A stretch of 64,000 nucleotides of DNA from NCBI GenBank assembly GCA_039961635.1, contig JABRWB010000014.1, forward strand, positions 13,026 through 77,025, read 5' to 3'. This stretch comes from a bacterium. GTDB taxonomy: Bacteria; 4484-113; JAGGVC01. Position numbers and translations under genes: made by a program. Shown piece by piece: positions 33,567-41,978 of this stretch (position 1 is its first letter; each line of letters starts with the position of its first letter). The notes below the pieces were generated by a model, which saw only the letters and a list, made by a program, of their open reading frames with translations, did not search any database and was not told the DNA's origin.

Positions 33567-35735
33567 CTAAACCAGATCCGTGAGTCCCGGCAAATCCGGA
33601 TCGTCCACCGCGTATACATGCTCCTCCCGCTCGCGTCCCTTCACCCTCATCCTTGCCAGAAACGTGCAGGGAAAGTGCCCGTCAACCTTTTGTTTCACTT
33701 CCTCGCTTATCACAACGGCTTTTTTGTATTCTTTCGTAGTTCCTTCGAGCCTGGATGCCAGGTTCACCGCATCTCCGATTATGCTGTAATCCGCCCTGCG
33801 CATGCTGCCAATGTTTCCCATAATTACTTCACCATAGTGAATACCCACTCCAATTAAAAATCTGGGGACGCCGATTTCGTCCATTCGCGGATGCACGTTT
33901 TCTTTCAGATTTCGAATCATTTCAAGGGCGCAACGCACTGCGTCGAGCGATGGATTTTCCCTGGGAACCGGCGCGCCGAACACCGCCATTATCCCGTCTC
34001 CCATAAACTTGTCCACGTACCCGCCATTTGCATCGATTATGTTCGATGTGCTCTCGAAATACTCGTTTAAAAACAGGAGCACGTCGGCAGGGTCCATTCT
34101 CTCGCTGATTGGGGAAAAATTCCTGATGTCGGAAAACAAAACCGCAACTTCGCGCCGAATACCGCTCATTTCTGCGAGTTCCGGATTGTCTATGATCTCG
34201 TTTACCACCGCTTCGCTGACGTAGCGCCCGAATGTACGGCGGATTTTGGCTTTGTCCTGTTCTTCGGAATAAAGTTTAAAAGTCAATACCAGTGTATACG
34301 AAAGCGGAAAACTGAACGATGAAAACGTGAACGCCAGCAGGATTCGCCAGAAAACGAACGCATAGACGATCGCAGTCGCGGATACGACCATGAACAGTAT
34401 GGCAAGAAGCAGGCTCGTTGTTCTGCGCTTGATGTAAAAGGCGAAATAGCCCGCAACCAAGCTTCCCAAAAGAAACAGAACGAACGTAATCCACGCCGGA
34501 ACTATGCGGATGTGCTCCCCCGTGAGGAAGGTCTGGAACGCCTGCGCGTTCGTTTCAACTCCCGCCATTTTATCGGAGAAAGGAGTGGCAAAAAAGTCGT
34601 TGTCCGCTTCCGAAAAAGAACCGACAAAAACGAAAGTCCCCTGTAAATCGGTAATCCTGGTTTGCGGAGATTGTTTTTGTTGCGGCAGCTCGTCCCCGAC
34701 CATTCCAATCTCTCCGGAATCCTCGACAACGCCCGCGAGCTCTTCGCCGCCATCGCTATCGGATTCCGCCGCTACCGATTTGCCAACTGCTTCCCCGTCC
34801 TCTTCCGGCTCGTCCCAGCCTTCCTCGGAAACAAGGCCAAGGCGCTTTGCGGTTTCGCCTGTTTCCCACTCTTCATCGGCGCCCAGCATGGATTCACCGG
34901 TCAGAGGATTGACTCCTTCAGCAACTTCGGGAAACATCTGAAGAAACTGGATTGTCGCGATGTGCTTGTAGTTGCCGTTGAAGTAGTTCACGTACATGAA
35001 TCCGAATCGGTCCACGCCGTGTTCTTCGGGAACAAACACCATTTTCTTTTCCAAAAGGTAAAGCCGGAACATCTCCGCGGCCTGTGAGTAATGAAACTGG
35101 TCCAATAGCTTTAAAACCGCAAGCTCCTTGTCCCGGTAAGCTCCCTTCCCTCTCTCGCCGCCCTTTATGGAAGTGTTGGCCAGTCCCAGCGTTACAGGAG
35201 CCGAAAGCAGAGTTTCGTTTGGCGTGATAAGCGTAGCTTGGCGGTATCCCGATGAGCTGCTAAAGGGAATCGCTGCGGATAAAACTACGTTCGTTCCCTT
35301 TGATTTCGCGTATTCAATCGCTTCCTTGAAAGCGAGGTCATCTTCCGGTCCGTACGAGCTTTCGAGGTCGAACAAGATATCGAAACAGACCGCCCTTACT
35401 CCTGCGTCGGCAAGTCTTTTCAATAGCTTGCCGTGTAGAGCGCGCGGAAATGGATAGTTTATTCCTACCCCTCCTAACTCACTGATGGAATTGTCGTCCA
35501 TCGCGATGATGCGAATCAATGGATTGGGATCAAGCTCTCCGCGGGCCGCGAACCGAAGTTTAATTGTGCCGATTTCCAGTACGTCGTTGTACGGAATAAA
35601 ACCGGCCATAATCAACGCGGCGAAAAAGCCCGCAATCGAAATTGCCGCGACATACATGGCCTCTTTTGACTTTGGATTCCTCCAAAAGCGAAGGAGGCCG
35701 AAAAACCTGGCTGGTTTTCCCACGGGAAGCTTCAA
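33567..35735 (-). CDS. CHASE2-domain class III adenylate cyclase
   Basis: This 722-residue membrane enzyme has TM1 at about 27-47, a periplasmic CHASE2 sensor (about 50-412), three TM helices (about 414-435, 438-460, 463-487) and a cytoplasmic class III cyclase domain (about 525-700). Catalytic residues seen are metal Asp in FSDIRNFS (D536) and MGDG (D580), Lys in VDKFMGD (K576) and Asp in ADYS (D649), as in ATP-using enzymes, and N658/R662 in NLASRLEG. It should make cAMP in response to an outside signal. An acidic, disordered insertion at about 285-350 interrupts CHASE2. TTG 35735 overlaps the stop of the FecR gene, so the two are translationally coupled. Confidence 0.9.
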   Translation of the reverse strand: MKLPVGKPARFFGLLRFWRNPKSKEAMYVAAISIAGFFAALIMAGFIPYNDVLEIGTIKLRFAARGELDPNPLIRIIAMDDNSISELGGVGINYPFPRALHGKLLKRLADAGVRAVCFDILFDLESSYGPEDDLAFKEAIEYAKSKGTNVVLSAAIPFSSSSGYRQATLITPNETLLSAPVTLGLANTSIKGGERGKGAYRDKELAVLKLLDQFHYSQAAEMFRLYLLEKKMVFVPEEHGVDRFGFMYVNYFNGNYKHIATIQFLQMFPEVAEGVNPLTGESMLGADEEWETGETAKRLGLVSEEGWDEPEEDGEAVGKSVAAESDSDGGEELAGVVEDSGEIGMVGDELPQQKQSPQTRITDLQGTFVFVGSFSEADNDFFATPFSDKMAGVETNAQAFQTFLTGEHIRIVPAWITFVLFLLGSLVAGYFAFYIKRRTTSLLLAILFMVVSATAIVYAFVFWRILLAFTFSSFSFPLSYTLVLTFKLYSEEQDKAKIRRTFGRYVSEAVVNEIIDNPELAEMSGIRREVAVLFSDIRNFSPISERMDPADVLLFLNEYFESTSNIIDANGGYVDKFMGDGIMAVFGAPVPRENPSLDAVRCALEMIRNLKENVHPRMDEIGVPRFLIGVGIHYGEVIMGNIGSMRRADYSIIGDAVNLASRLEGTTKEYKKAVVISEEVKQKVDGHFPCTFLARMRVKGREREEHVYAVDDPDLPGLTDLV

Positions 35736-37759
35736 ATCACCTCAATCTGGGCGTCTTCCCTGAATACCGAATATTCCTCGCCCGAGGGCGAAACAAGCGT
35801 CACTTCGAGCAAGTCAAGCAGCGAAATCGAGCCCTGTATGCCGGTTACCTGGAAGTCGAGTTCGCAAAGTACGCCGTTTCCGGTTACAAAGCCGACATCC
35901 CTGCTGACCTTACCCGATACCGACACTTCGCCGGGAGTGGTATCGCTGAAAAAGAGGGTGGAAGATTCCCAGAATGTGCTGGTGCGGCCGCGTTGGAATT
36001 CAAGAACACTTGGGTCGAATCTCAACCTAATCCTTGCTTCCGAGAGCGCTCCGTCAACTTCGACCAAAAGCTGGACGGACAGCGTATCGTCCGGTCTGAC
36101 CATTGTGGCAAGGGGCACCACCCGCAGCGCGGCATTGCCGGCCTCCGCGATGACGATATCGAACGTCCGCGCGTTGCTTGTCAAAAGCCCTTCGTCGAAA
36201 CCTCCTGCGCCGAAAAACGTCTGGTCAAGCTCGCCCGTGACGAACCAAGTGAAGGTTACGCGATCGGTATCCGCAAATAACTGCCCGAAATTGCCGCCCG
36301 CCCGATTCAACAGGTTGTCAATCGTCAGCGTTTCACTGTCCGAAAACATCGGCTGTGTGTAAACAAGCCCGCCCGCCTCTATAAACAACTTGTAGTCGCC
36401 GATTAAATCGGTTTCGGCGGGAATAAATCTGAACTCGATGGAATGGTCAGCCGGCCAGGTGAATACCTCCTCCTGCTCGGGCGAAACCGCCTTAATCAAT
36501 CCATGCTCGGTATCGTTTATGTTCGGATCGAGTCCGAGCTCTAGTTCAAGAGGATCGGACAATCCGTCGTTATCGCTGTCAATCGCGCCGTCACGAATGG
36601 ACAAGCCCGGATTCGGCTCCGGAATGAGCGGCTCAAGCTCGTCCATAATATCAGCCGGTTTGCCCAGGAACTGGCTGATTAGGAACGCCATCTCGTCCAG
36701 CATATCGCTGATTCGGCGCGACCGGAGGACGTGGCGAAGCATCGCATTGCCGAATGTATCCAGCGTTTCCGGTGCGAAGTCATTTTCCTCGCTTGAATCG
36801 CCGGGTCCCGCTGCGGCGTCTCCGGAGCTTTTCGCGTCTTTCCTTATCACGCCTTTTTCATCAACGAAATACTCTGAATTGCCGCCGCCCGATTTCAAAT
36901 CGTCCGGCGCGTTATTTGCGAAGCTCGATATCGCCTCCGAAATTTTCTTGAGCCTGTCTCTGAAATCCGGAACGTTCCTGTAAATAAGCTCCATTCCGGG
37001 GAGATTGCCCTCGGTATAGAACTCCATGAAGTCGAGGTAGTTTTCCCTTACTTCCCGCTCGAGCCTTACCAAATCCGAGCCATAAGTTTGCAGCGCGGCA
37101 AAATACCTGCCGGTCTCCTCGTCCCCGGAAAAATCAAATTCGGAATCCGCCATCTCTTCGGTGTAATCCGACGGTTCCGGATCGCTCGGGGTGCCGCCCG
37201 GCTCGACGCGCGTTTCGAATCCCGGGGATACAATTACCGTTTCGCCGCCCGCGGAAACCTCGATGTCGCTTTCGAAAGCGACAAGCAAAAGCGCGCCTCC
37301 GAAGCTGATGAACTGCGCCCATTTGGACCCTCGCACAACGGCAAGCGCGCCCGGAGACTCGACCTCGAAGGTGGAGCCCGGAGAAAGCGCTTTTTCAAGG
37401 TTGAAAAGAAAACTTCCGGCAACAGTCTTTACCTTGCCTCCGCCTCCCGCGGACAGCTCCTTCAAATTGAGCTGGGAGTTTTCCTTGATGAGCACGACCG
37501 CGTCCCCGGGGAAAAGCAGCTGAACCTTGGAGTTTTTAAGCGTGCGGATGGAATCGCCGCCCTGGAGAACCATATCCGGCGCCGACTTAGTCCATTCCTT
37601 GGCCCCGGCTGTTTTTACCTCCACTTTGCCGGCTTGCCTGATCACCGTCACCGAAAACGCTTGAGCAATTGCGGCGCCAGCTAGCAGCAACAAAAGCACC
37701 GCAGCTGGAATCGAAACGAAGCTAAAATAATTAATCCGTTTTAATGACTTCATTGCCAT
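35732..37759 (-). CDS. Secreted FecR-domain protein with TSP3-like Ca site and C-terminal cohesin-like domain
   Basis: The 675-residue protein has a signal peptide (about 1-35), a FecR domain (about 40-190; SVTVIRQAGKVEVK, LNLKELSAGGGGKVKTV), a helical middle part, a thrombospondin-3-like calcium loop near residues 395-420 (DSDNDGLSDPLELELGLDP), and a C-terminal domain (about 548-672) that matches cohesin in layout: VRPDDTLSVQL, IRLRFDPSVLEF, GEVSVSGK, GVLCELDFQV. FecR proteins are often next to CHASE2 cyclases. The cohesin module suggests it holds a dockerin-like partner; two such lipoproteins are in this window. It starts 6 bases after the beta-barrel gene. The AAGGGGCG site may also serve ATG 37753. 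Confidence 0.78.
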   Translation of the reverse strand: MAMKSLKRINYFSFVSIPAAVLLLLLAGAAIAQAFSVTVIRQAGKVEVKTAGAKEWTKSAPDMVLQGGDSIRTLKNSKVQLLFPGDAVVLIKENSQLNLKELSAGGGGKVKTVAGSFLFNLEKALSPGSTFEVESPGALAVVRGSKWAQFISFGGALLLVAFESDIEVSAGGETVIVSPGFETRVEPGGTPSDPEPSDYTEEMADSEFDFSGDEETGRYFAALQTYGSDLVRLEREVRENYLDFMEFYTEGNLPGMELIYRNVPDFRDRLKKISEAISSFANNAPDDLKSGGGNSEYFVDEKGVIRKDAKSSGDAAAGPGDSSEENDFAPETLDTFGNAMLRHVLRSRRISDMLDEMAFLISQFLGKPADIMDELEPLIPEPNPGLSIRDGAIDSDNDGLSDPLELELGLDPNINDTEHGLIKAVSPEQEEVFTWPADHSIEFRFIPAETDLIGDYKLFIEAGGLVYTQPMFSDSETLTIDNLLNRAGGNFGQLFADTDRVTFTWFVTGELDQTFFGAGGFDEGLLTSNARTFDIVIAEAGNAALRVVPLATMVRPDDTLSVQLLVEVDGALSEARIRLRFDPSVLEFQRGRTSTFWESSTLFFSDTTPGEVSVSGKVSRDVGFVTGNGVLCELDFQVTGIQGSISLLDLLEVTLVSPSGEEYSVFREDAQIEVI

Positions 37760-37765
37760 CGCCCC

Positions 37766-39571
37766 TTAGTAATTGAACGCGAAGCGCGCCCAAATGAGCC
37801 AATCTTCGATGTCGTCCTGGTTCGCGAAATCCCGGAATAGGTAATCGGTGCCAAGGGAAAACCTGTAATTCGAGGACGGATAGTATGTTACCTCGGCTGC
37901 AAGCCGATCGGTCGTGTAAATGTTGGTCGAACTTGAATCGTTCTGATCTAGATCTTCCACCGAGCCTTGAAGCCTCAACCTCACGTTTTTCCAGTACTTG
38001 TTGTAGCTTCCCTGGACACCCGATACGACGAAATCACGCAATGGTGATGTATCGAAATTACGGTCAGTTCTGGTGTATTCAAGGCCGACGTTCGAGTAAT
38101 CAGGGAAGCTGTACGTGAAGCCGGTTCTGAAACGGAATTGGTCGAAACTTGCGGCGTCGCTGATGTAATCGTACTCGTCGAAGGTGTTTTCGCAGTAAAC
38201 GCGCAGCCTCGGACTAGCCCAATACTCCGCTTCACCGGAAAACATATTTTGCTCCAACTCGTATGGATCGTTTACGGTGAAATCCTTGTTTCTGGTCAGA
38301 GCCCGCAGCGTGAAATTCAAATCTGGATTGGGTTTAACGTAAACCCGCGCCTCGAACCTGTCCTCGTCGTAATCGTTCAGATTCCCGGGATTGCCGGAAT
38401 CGTTCCGGTCGTTGCTGAGCGTGCGATAGCGCAAGTCGGTGCTCAAGTATTGATTCGCGTCCCATTTGAGGCCGATCTGGTATGCGCCTTCATCGTAAGA
38501 AAGCGACGGGCTGTCCTGGTAGTTTTTGTCGACGCTGTAAAAATCGTTGCGCAACTCGAATCCGGTGCCGGGGCGGGTCTCCCAGCCAATTCTAAAATTA
38601 CGGTTGACATGGGACAAAAGCCCGCCGGTTCCGTAATCGAACTTGGAACGCTCCCATTCCGCGTCCGCGGTGTTCTGTTTGTTGATTTCGTGCCTGATGA
38701 AGCCGTTCAGCCTGTTGAACTTATAGCTTCGCGATTCCGATTGCTCGAACGTGCGGTCGTCCCATCTGCCGCGCAGCCGGAAGTAGCTGCCCCGCTTGCC
38801 AAAAGGCTGCTCCCAGTCGAATTCGTAGCGCCACTCGTGCCTGTCGAAAGCCGCGCTGCTAAGCCCCTCCACGTCCTGGTACTGCTCGAAAAACCTCACT
38901 TCGCCCGCCCCGACCGGAAATTCCTGCCTGGCCTGCGTCGTGTTTGTGGCCAGGTTGAGGAAGCGGTGCGAGTTTTCGTAGCGATGCGACACGTCGATCA
39001 AAGAACCGTCCGACCGCTTCCAGCTCGCGCCGATTTTGAAATCGGTCATGCTCTGGCTGCTGCCGTAAGCGTCGCCGTCCCCAAGCGCCGCCTCGCCGTA
39101 AAAGCCGAAGCGCCATTTGCCGGCCCCCTCTTTTGACCTTGACCGGTACGCGATCAACGCTTCCGACGCGGCCTCGCTGTATCCGTCGTAAACCAAGGCC
39201 AACTTGTCGGCCAGAAAAACGACTTCGGTTATCCGCTCCTGCTCGTTCGGGGAGAAGTCGTCGAACCGGTCCGCCCAAACGTCCAGCTTGGGATCGATCT
39301 CGACCAGGTAGCGGCCGATTCTGTCCAACAGGGCGACGAACTCCTCCACTGACGAAGCGTAATAGGCGTACGACTCAGTCGGGGCGCCCGCGTCAAGGCT
39401 TTCCTCAACGACATTCAGGGCCGCGGAAGCCTCCGCGAAACTCTGATCCAGCTCGCTCAGCAGGTCGGTCAGATTGTTGATATAAGGGGTAAATTCGTCC
39501 TGTACCTGGCCGTGCGCGGCCGACGCGAATGAAAACACAAACAACGTACCGATCACAAGGAAGCGCTTCAT
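37766..39571 (-). CDS. Predicted outer-membrane beta-barrel protein
   Basis: The 601-residue protein has a signal peptide (to about residue 24, SAAHGQ), an N-terminal helical region (about 30-150), and a long C-terminal stretch of alternating polar and aromatic residues with many Tyr/Trp/Arg pairs (FRLRGRWDDRTFE, TGFTYSFPDYSN, RFSLGTDYLFRD). It ends in Phe-Asn-Tyr, the aromatic C-terminus used for barrel insertion. A 14- to 20-strand barrel is plausible. It has GGAGATGG upstream of ATG 39571; a frame open to 39631 is not needed. It is the first gene of the unit with FecR-cohesin and the cyclase, which suggests a channel or receptor for the signal. Confidence 0.72.
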   Translation of the reverse strand: MKRFLVIGTLFVFSFASAAHGQVQDEFTPYINNLTDLLSELDQSFAEASAALNVVEESLDAGAPTESYAYYASSVEEFVALLDRIGRYLVEIDPKLDVWADRFDDFSPNEQERITEVVFLADKLALVYDGYSEAASEALIAYRSRSKEGAGKWRFGFYGEAALGDGDAYGSSQSMTDFKIGASWKRSDGSLIDVSHRYENSHRFLNLATNTTQARQEFPVGAGEVRFFEQYQDVEGLSSAAFDRHEWRYEFDWEQPFGKRGSYFRLRGRWDDRTFEQSESRSYKFNRLNGFIRHEINKQNTADAEWERSKFDYGTGGLLSHVNRNFRIGWETRPGTGFELRNDFYSVDKNYQDSPSLSYDEGAYQIGLKWDANQYLSTDLRYRTLSNDRNDSGNPGNLNDYDEDRFEARVYVKPNPDLNFTLRALTRNKDFTVNDPYELEQNMFSGEAEYWASPRLRVYCENTFDEYDYISDAASFDQFRFRTGFTYSFPDYSNVGLEYTRTDRNFDTSPLRDFVVSGVQGSYNKYWKNVRLRLQGSVEDLDQNDSSSTNIYTTDRLAAEVTYYPSSNYRFSLGTDYLFRDFANQDDIEDWLIWARFAFNY

Positions 39572-39699
39572 ACCCATCTCCATTATGCGTCCGGATGGGC
39601 CGGACGAAAACCAAATCAGATAAAGCCTCACGATTCTATATGAATATTAACAGTATTGCAAACTGGAATTGGCCACAAAATCGGCGATATCCGCGCCCC

Positions 39700-39738
39700 G
39701 CAGCCCGAAGTTGCCTGCATGGGGGCAACAAAGGCTGC
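39700..39738. other. Nested two-stem hairpin between divergent genes
   Basis: An outer stem GCAGCC / GGCTGC (39700-39705 with 39733-39738) encloses an inner stem GTTGCC / GGCAAC (39710-39715 with 39724-39729), with an A-rich internal loop and an 8-base end loop. It lies between the beta-barrel gene (-) and the wecA-like gene (+). No riboswitch class that I know fits it. It could be an operator, part of a small RNA, or chance. Confidence 0.35.
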
Positions 39739-39793
39739 TTGGATAGTAATTCCGCTAAGGCCAACCAAACTGGCAAAGCCCGTGCCAACCGAG

Positions 39794-39799
39794 TATAAT
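39794..39799 (+). promoter_or_regulatory. TATAAT box of the wecA-like gene, very short leader
   Basis: TATAAT (39794-39799) ends 14 bases before ATG 39814, giving a leader of about 7 bases with no Shine-Dalgarno sequence. An upstream TTG (39799) overlaps the box and would not be transcribed fully, which argues for the ATG. Confidence 0.45.
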
Positions 39800-39813
39800 T
39801 GCTTCCCGATTCC

Positions 39814-40812
39814 ATGCCGGAGTTGTTTTACATACTTCTGATTCCCCTTACGGGGCTGGCGGCCACACTTGCCGCGACTCCGGTTGTCATACGGCTGGCC
39901 GGAAGATACAACGCCTATGACACCGTAAACGAGCGCAAAGTGCACAGGCGCCCGGTCAGCAGGCTGGGTGGAATAGCGCTGTTTTGCGGGTTCTCGGTTT
40001 CGTTCGTCGTGTTGTCGGTGTTGACGATGTCCGACAGGATTTCGCTTGATTTCGATCCGAGCTTGTTGACAGCATTCTTCGCAGGCGCAGCGCTTTACTT
40101 CGGGCTGGGGCTTCTTGACGACTTTTTGGAACTGAATCCGAAGGTCAAATTCGCCTCTATGGTGGTCATCGCCCTTCTCGTGGCTTATATGGGCATCAAG
40201 ATCGGCACACTTTTCGGTACTCTTGTCCTGCCTGCGTGGGTTGCCGTCGGATTCACGGTCTTCTGGCTGGTGGGCGTTGTCAATACGATCAACTTCATTG
40301 ACGGGCTGGACGGGCTAGCATCGGGCATCAGTCTTTTCGCCGCCATTGCGTTTCTTGTAATTTCGGTTGTGAGAACGGACTGGGCATCTGCTCTGCTGTT
40401 GCTGGCGCTGTTGGGCGCGCTCATAGGTTTCCTTCCATACAACTTCTTCCCCGCGAAAATATTCCTCGGCGATTCGGGCGCATTGCTTCTCGGCTTTATA
40501 TTGGCTGCAATCTCCGTCACGGGACTTTACAAGCAGATTACGGTTCTTACTTTGGCGATTCCGCTTGCAGCGCTCGCCCTTCCGATTGCGGACACGACAT
40601 TCGCGATTGCGCGGCGCATAGCGCGCCACGTGCCGATTACCTCACCAGACCGCAGGCATATTCACCACCGGCTGCTTGCGATGTTCTGCCGTAATGCCTA
40701 CGACGCGCAAAGTGCAATGGAAGGCCCCGCCCACCGCAGCGCAGTCATTGCCTGCTACGCGATCAGTCTCGTATTCGCCGGAATCGCCGTTTATCTCGGA
40801 ATCTCCGGCTGA
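39814..40812 (+). CDS. Undecaprenyl-phosphate GlcNAc-1-phosphate transferase-like (WecA/TagO family)
   Basis: This polytopic enzyme transfers a GlcNAc-1-phosphate type sugar from UDP to undecaprenyl phosphate, the first step of O-antigen, ECA or wall-polymer synthesis. The 332-residue protein has about ten TM helices and the family motifs GLGLLDDFLELNPK (Asp-Asp), NTINFIDGLDGLASG, FLGDSGALLLGF and the cytosolic PDRRHIHHRL. MraY is distinguished by other motifs. Its stop overlaps the wecB start (TGATG), linking it with UDP-GlcNAc metabolism. Confidence 0.88.
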   Translation: MPELFYILLIPLTGLAATLAATPVVIRLAGRYNAYDTVNERKVHRRPVSRLGGIALFCGFSVSFVVLSVLTMSDRISLDFDPSLLTAFFAGAALYFGLGLLDDFLELNPKVKFASMVVIALLVAYMGIKIGTLFGTLVLPAWVAVGFTVFWLVGVVNTINFIDGLDGLASGISLFAAIAFLVISVVRTDWASALLLLALLGALIGFLPYNFFPAKIFLGDSGALLLGFILAAISVTGLYKQITVLTLAIPLAALALPIADTTFAIARRIARHVPITSPDRRHIHHRLLAMFCRNAYDAQSAMEGPAHRSAVIACYAISLVFAGIAVYLGISG

Positions 40813-41969
40813 TGGCCGCGACGGTGAAAATCGTTTCGGTCTTCGGCACCCGGCCTGAAGCCATCAAAATGGCCCCGGTCCTTCTAGAGCTTGCAAGGCG
40901 CAAAGGCGTTGAATCAAGGCTCGTCGTCACCGCGCAGCACAGGGAGATGCTGGACTCCGTCCTATCTCGTTTTGGACTCACACCCGACCTCGACCTGGAC
41001 ATTATGAAACGCGGCCAGTCGCTTGAGCACATCACAACCGCAGCGCTGGAAGGTCTGACCCGCTATTTCGAAGCCCAGAAGCCCGACGCGATTCTAGTGC
41101 ACGGCGATACAACTACGACCTTCACCGCAGCACTCGCAGGATTCTACTTGGGAATTCCCGTAGGACATATCGAAGCAGGGCTGCGCACCGGCAACCGATT
41201 TCTACCATTTCCCGAAGAGATGAATCGGCGGCTTGCCGACGAACTATGCAGCATATTCCTCGCGCCGACCAACCGCGCAAGATGCAACTTGGAAGAACGC
41301 GGCATTTCCCCTTCGGACATTTTCGTAACCGGCAATACTGTGGTGGATGCGCTAGCGATGCTTCCCGATAACGAAATGCAGTTCGAAAACGAAGCAATCG
41401 CCGGCTTTTTGTCGCGACCCGATTTCAAAATCCTGTTTACGATGCACAGGCGAGAGTCCTGGGGCGAGCCGATGCGCGACGTATTCGCCGCGATCTGCTC
41501 TTACTTGTATTCAAATCCCGAAATCTCGCTTGTTTATCCCGTGCATCCCAATCCACAGGTATACGACGCGGCAAATGAAATCCTCGGCTCCTGCCCTTCT
41601 GTTACGCTAATTCCGCCGCTTGAATACTTCGACTTCCTGAGGCTGATGCGCAAATGCGATCTCGTGCTTTCCGACTCCGGCGGCGTTCAGGAAGAAGCCC
41701 CCAGCTTCGGAAAGTACGTGATCGTTATGCGCGATGCAACCGAGCGTCCGGAAGTCGTAGGGGCCGGTTTTGCCGAAGTCTGCGGAACCGACCCCGCAAG
41801 GATTTCCAGCGCGCTCGCCAGCGCGATTCCGCAGATTAAATCCGGATTAATCCCGCCGAAAGGCAAATCCAATCCGATTGGAGACGGAAAGGCTGCCAAG
41901 CGAACGGTTGATTTTTTATTGTTCAAGCTTTGCGGATCGCCCTTTCCTGAAGGTGAATTTCCCGGTTAG
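40812..41969 (+). CDS. wecB: UDP-N-acetylglucosamine 2-epimerase (non-hydrolysing)
   Basis: WecB interconverts UDP-GlcNAc and UDP-ManNAc, giving ManNAc for surface polysaccharide. The 385-residue sequence shows IVSVFGTRPEAIKMAPVL, HGDTTTTFTAALAGFY, GHIEAGLRTG (catalytic), LSDSGGVQEEAPSFGK and the ERPE segment. It has the GT-B fold. The ATG overlaps the preceding stop. It ends 9 bases before the recN stop on the other strand. Confidence 0.95.
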   Translation: MAATVKIVSVFGTRPEAIKMAPVLLELARRKGVESRLVVTAQHREMLDSVLSRFGLTPDLDLDIMKRGQSLEHITTAALEGLTRYFEAQKPDAILVHGDTTTTFTAALAGFYLGIPVGHIEAGLRTGNRFLPFPEEMNRRLADELCSIFLAPTNRARCNLEERGISPSDIFVTGNTVVDALAMLPDNEMQFENEAIAGFLSRPDFKILFTMHRRESWGEPMRDVFAAICSYLYSNPEISLVYPVHPNPQVYDAANEILGSCPSVTLIPPLEYFDFLRLMRKCDLVLSDSGGVQEEAPSFGKYVIVMRDATERPEVVGAGFAEVCGTDPARISSALASAIPQIKSGLIPPKGKSNPIGDGKAAKRTVDFLLFKLCGSPFPEGEFPG

Positions 41970-41978
41970 CGCTTTAGT

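Noticed and set aside
38138-39136. Forward 332-codon frame opposite the beta-barrel gene
   Set aside because: No start signal and no motif; the reverse protein has a signal peptide and an aromatic C-terminus.
39700-39738. Known riboswitch (c-di-GMP, fluoride, guanidine, preQ1)
   Set aside because: The conserved loop bases of these classes are absent, and the hairpin lies upstream of both likely promoters.
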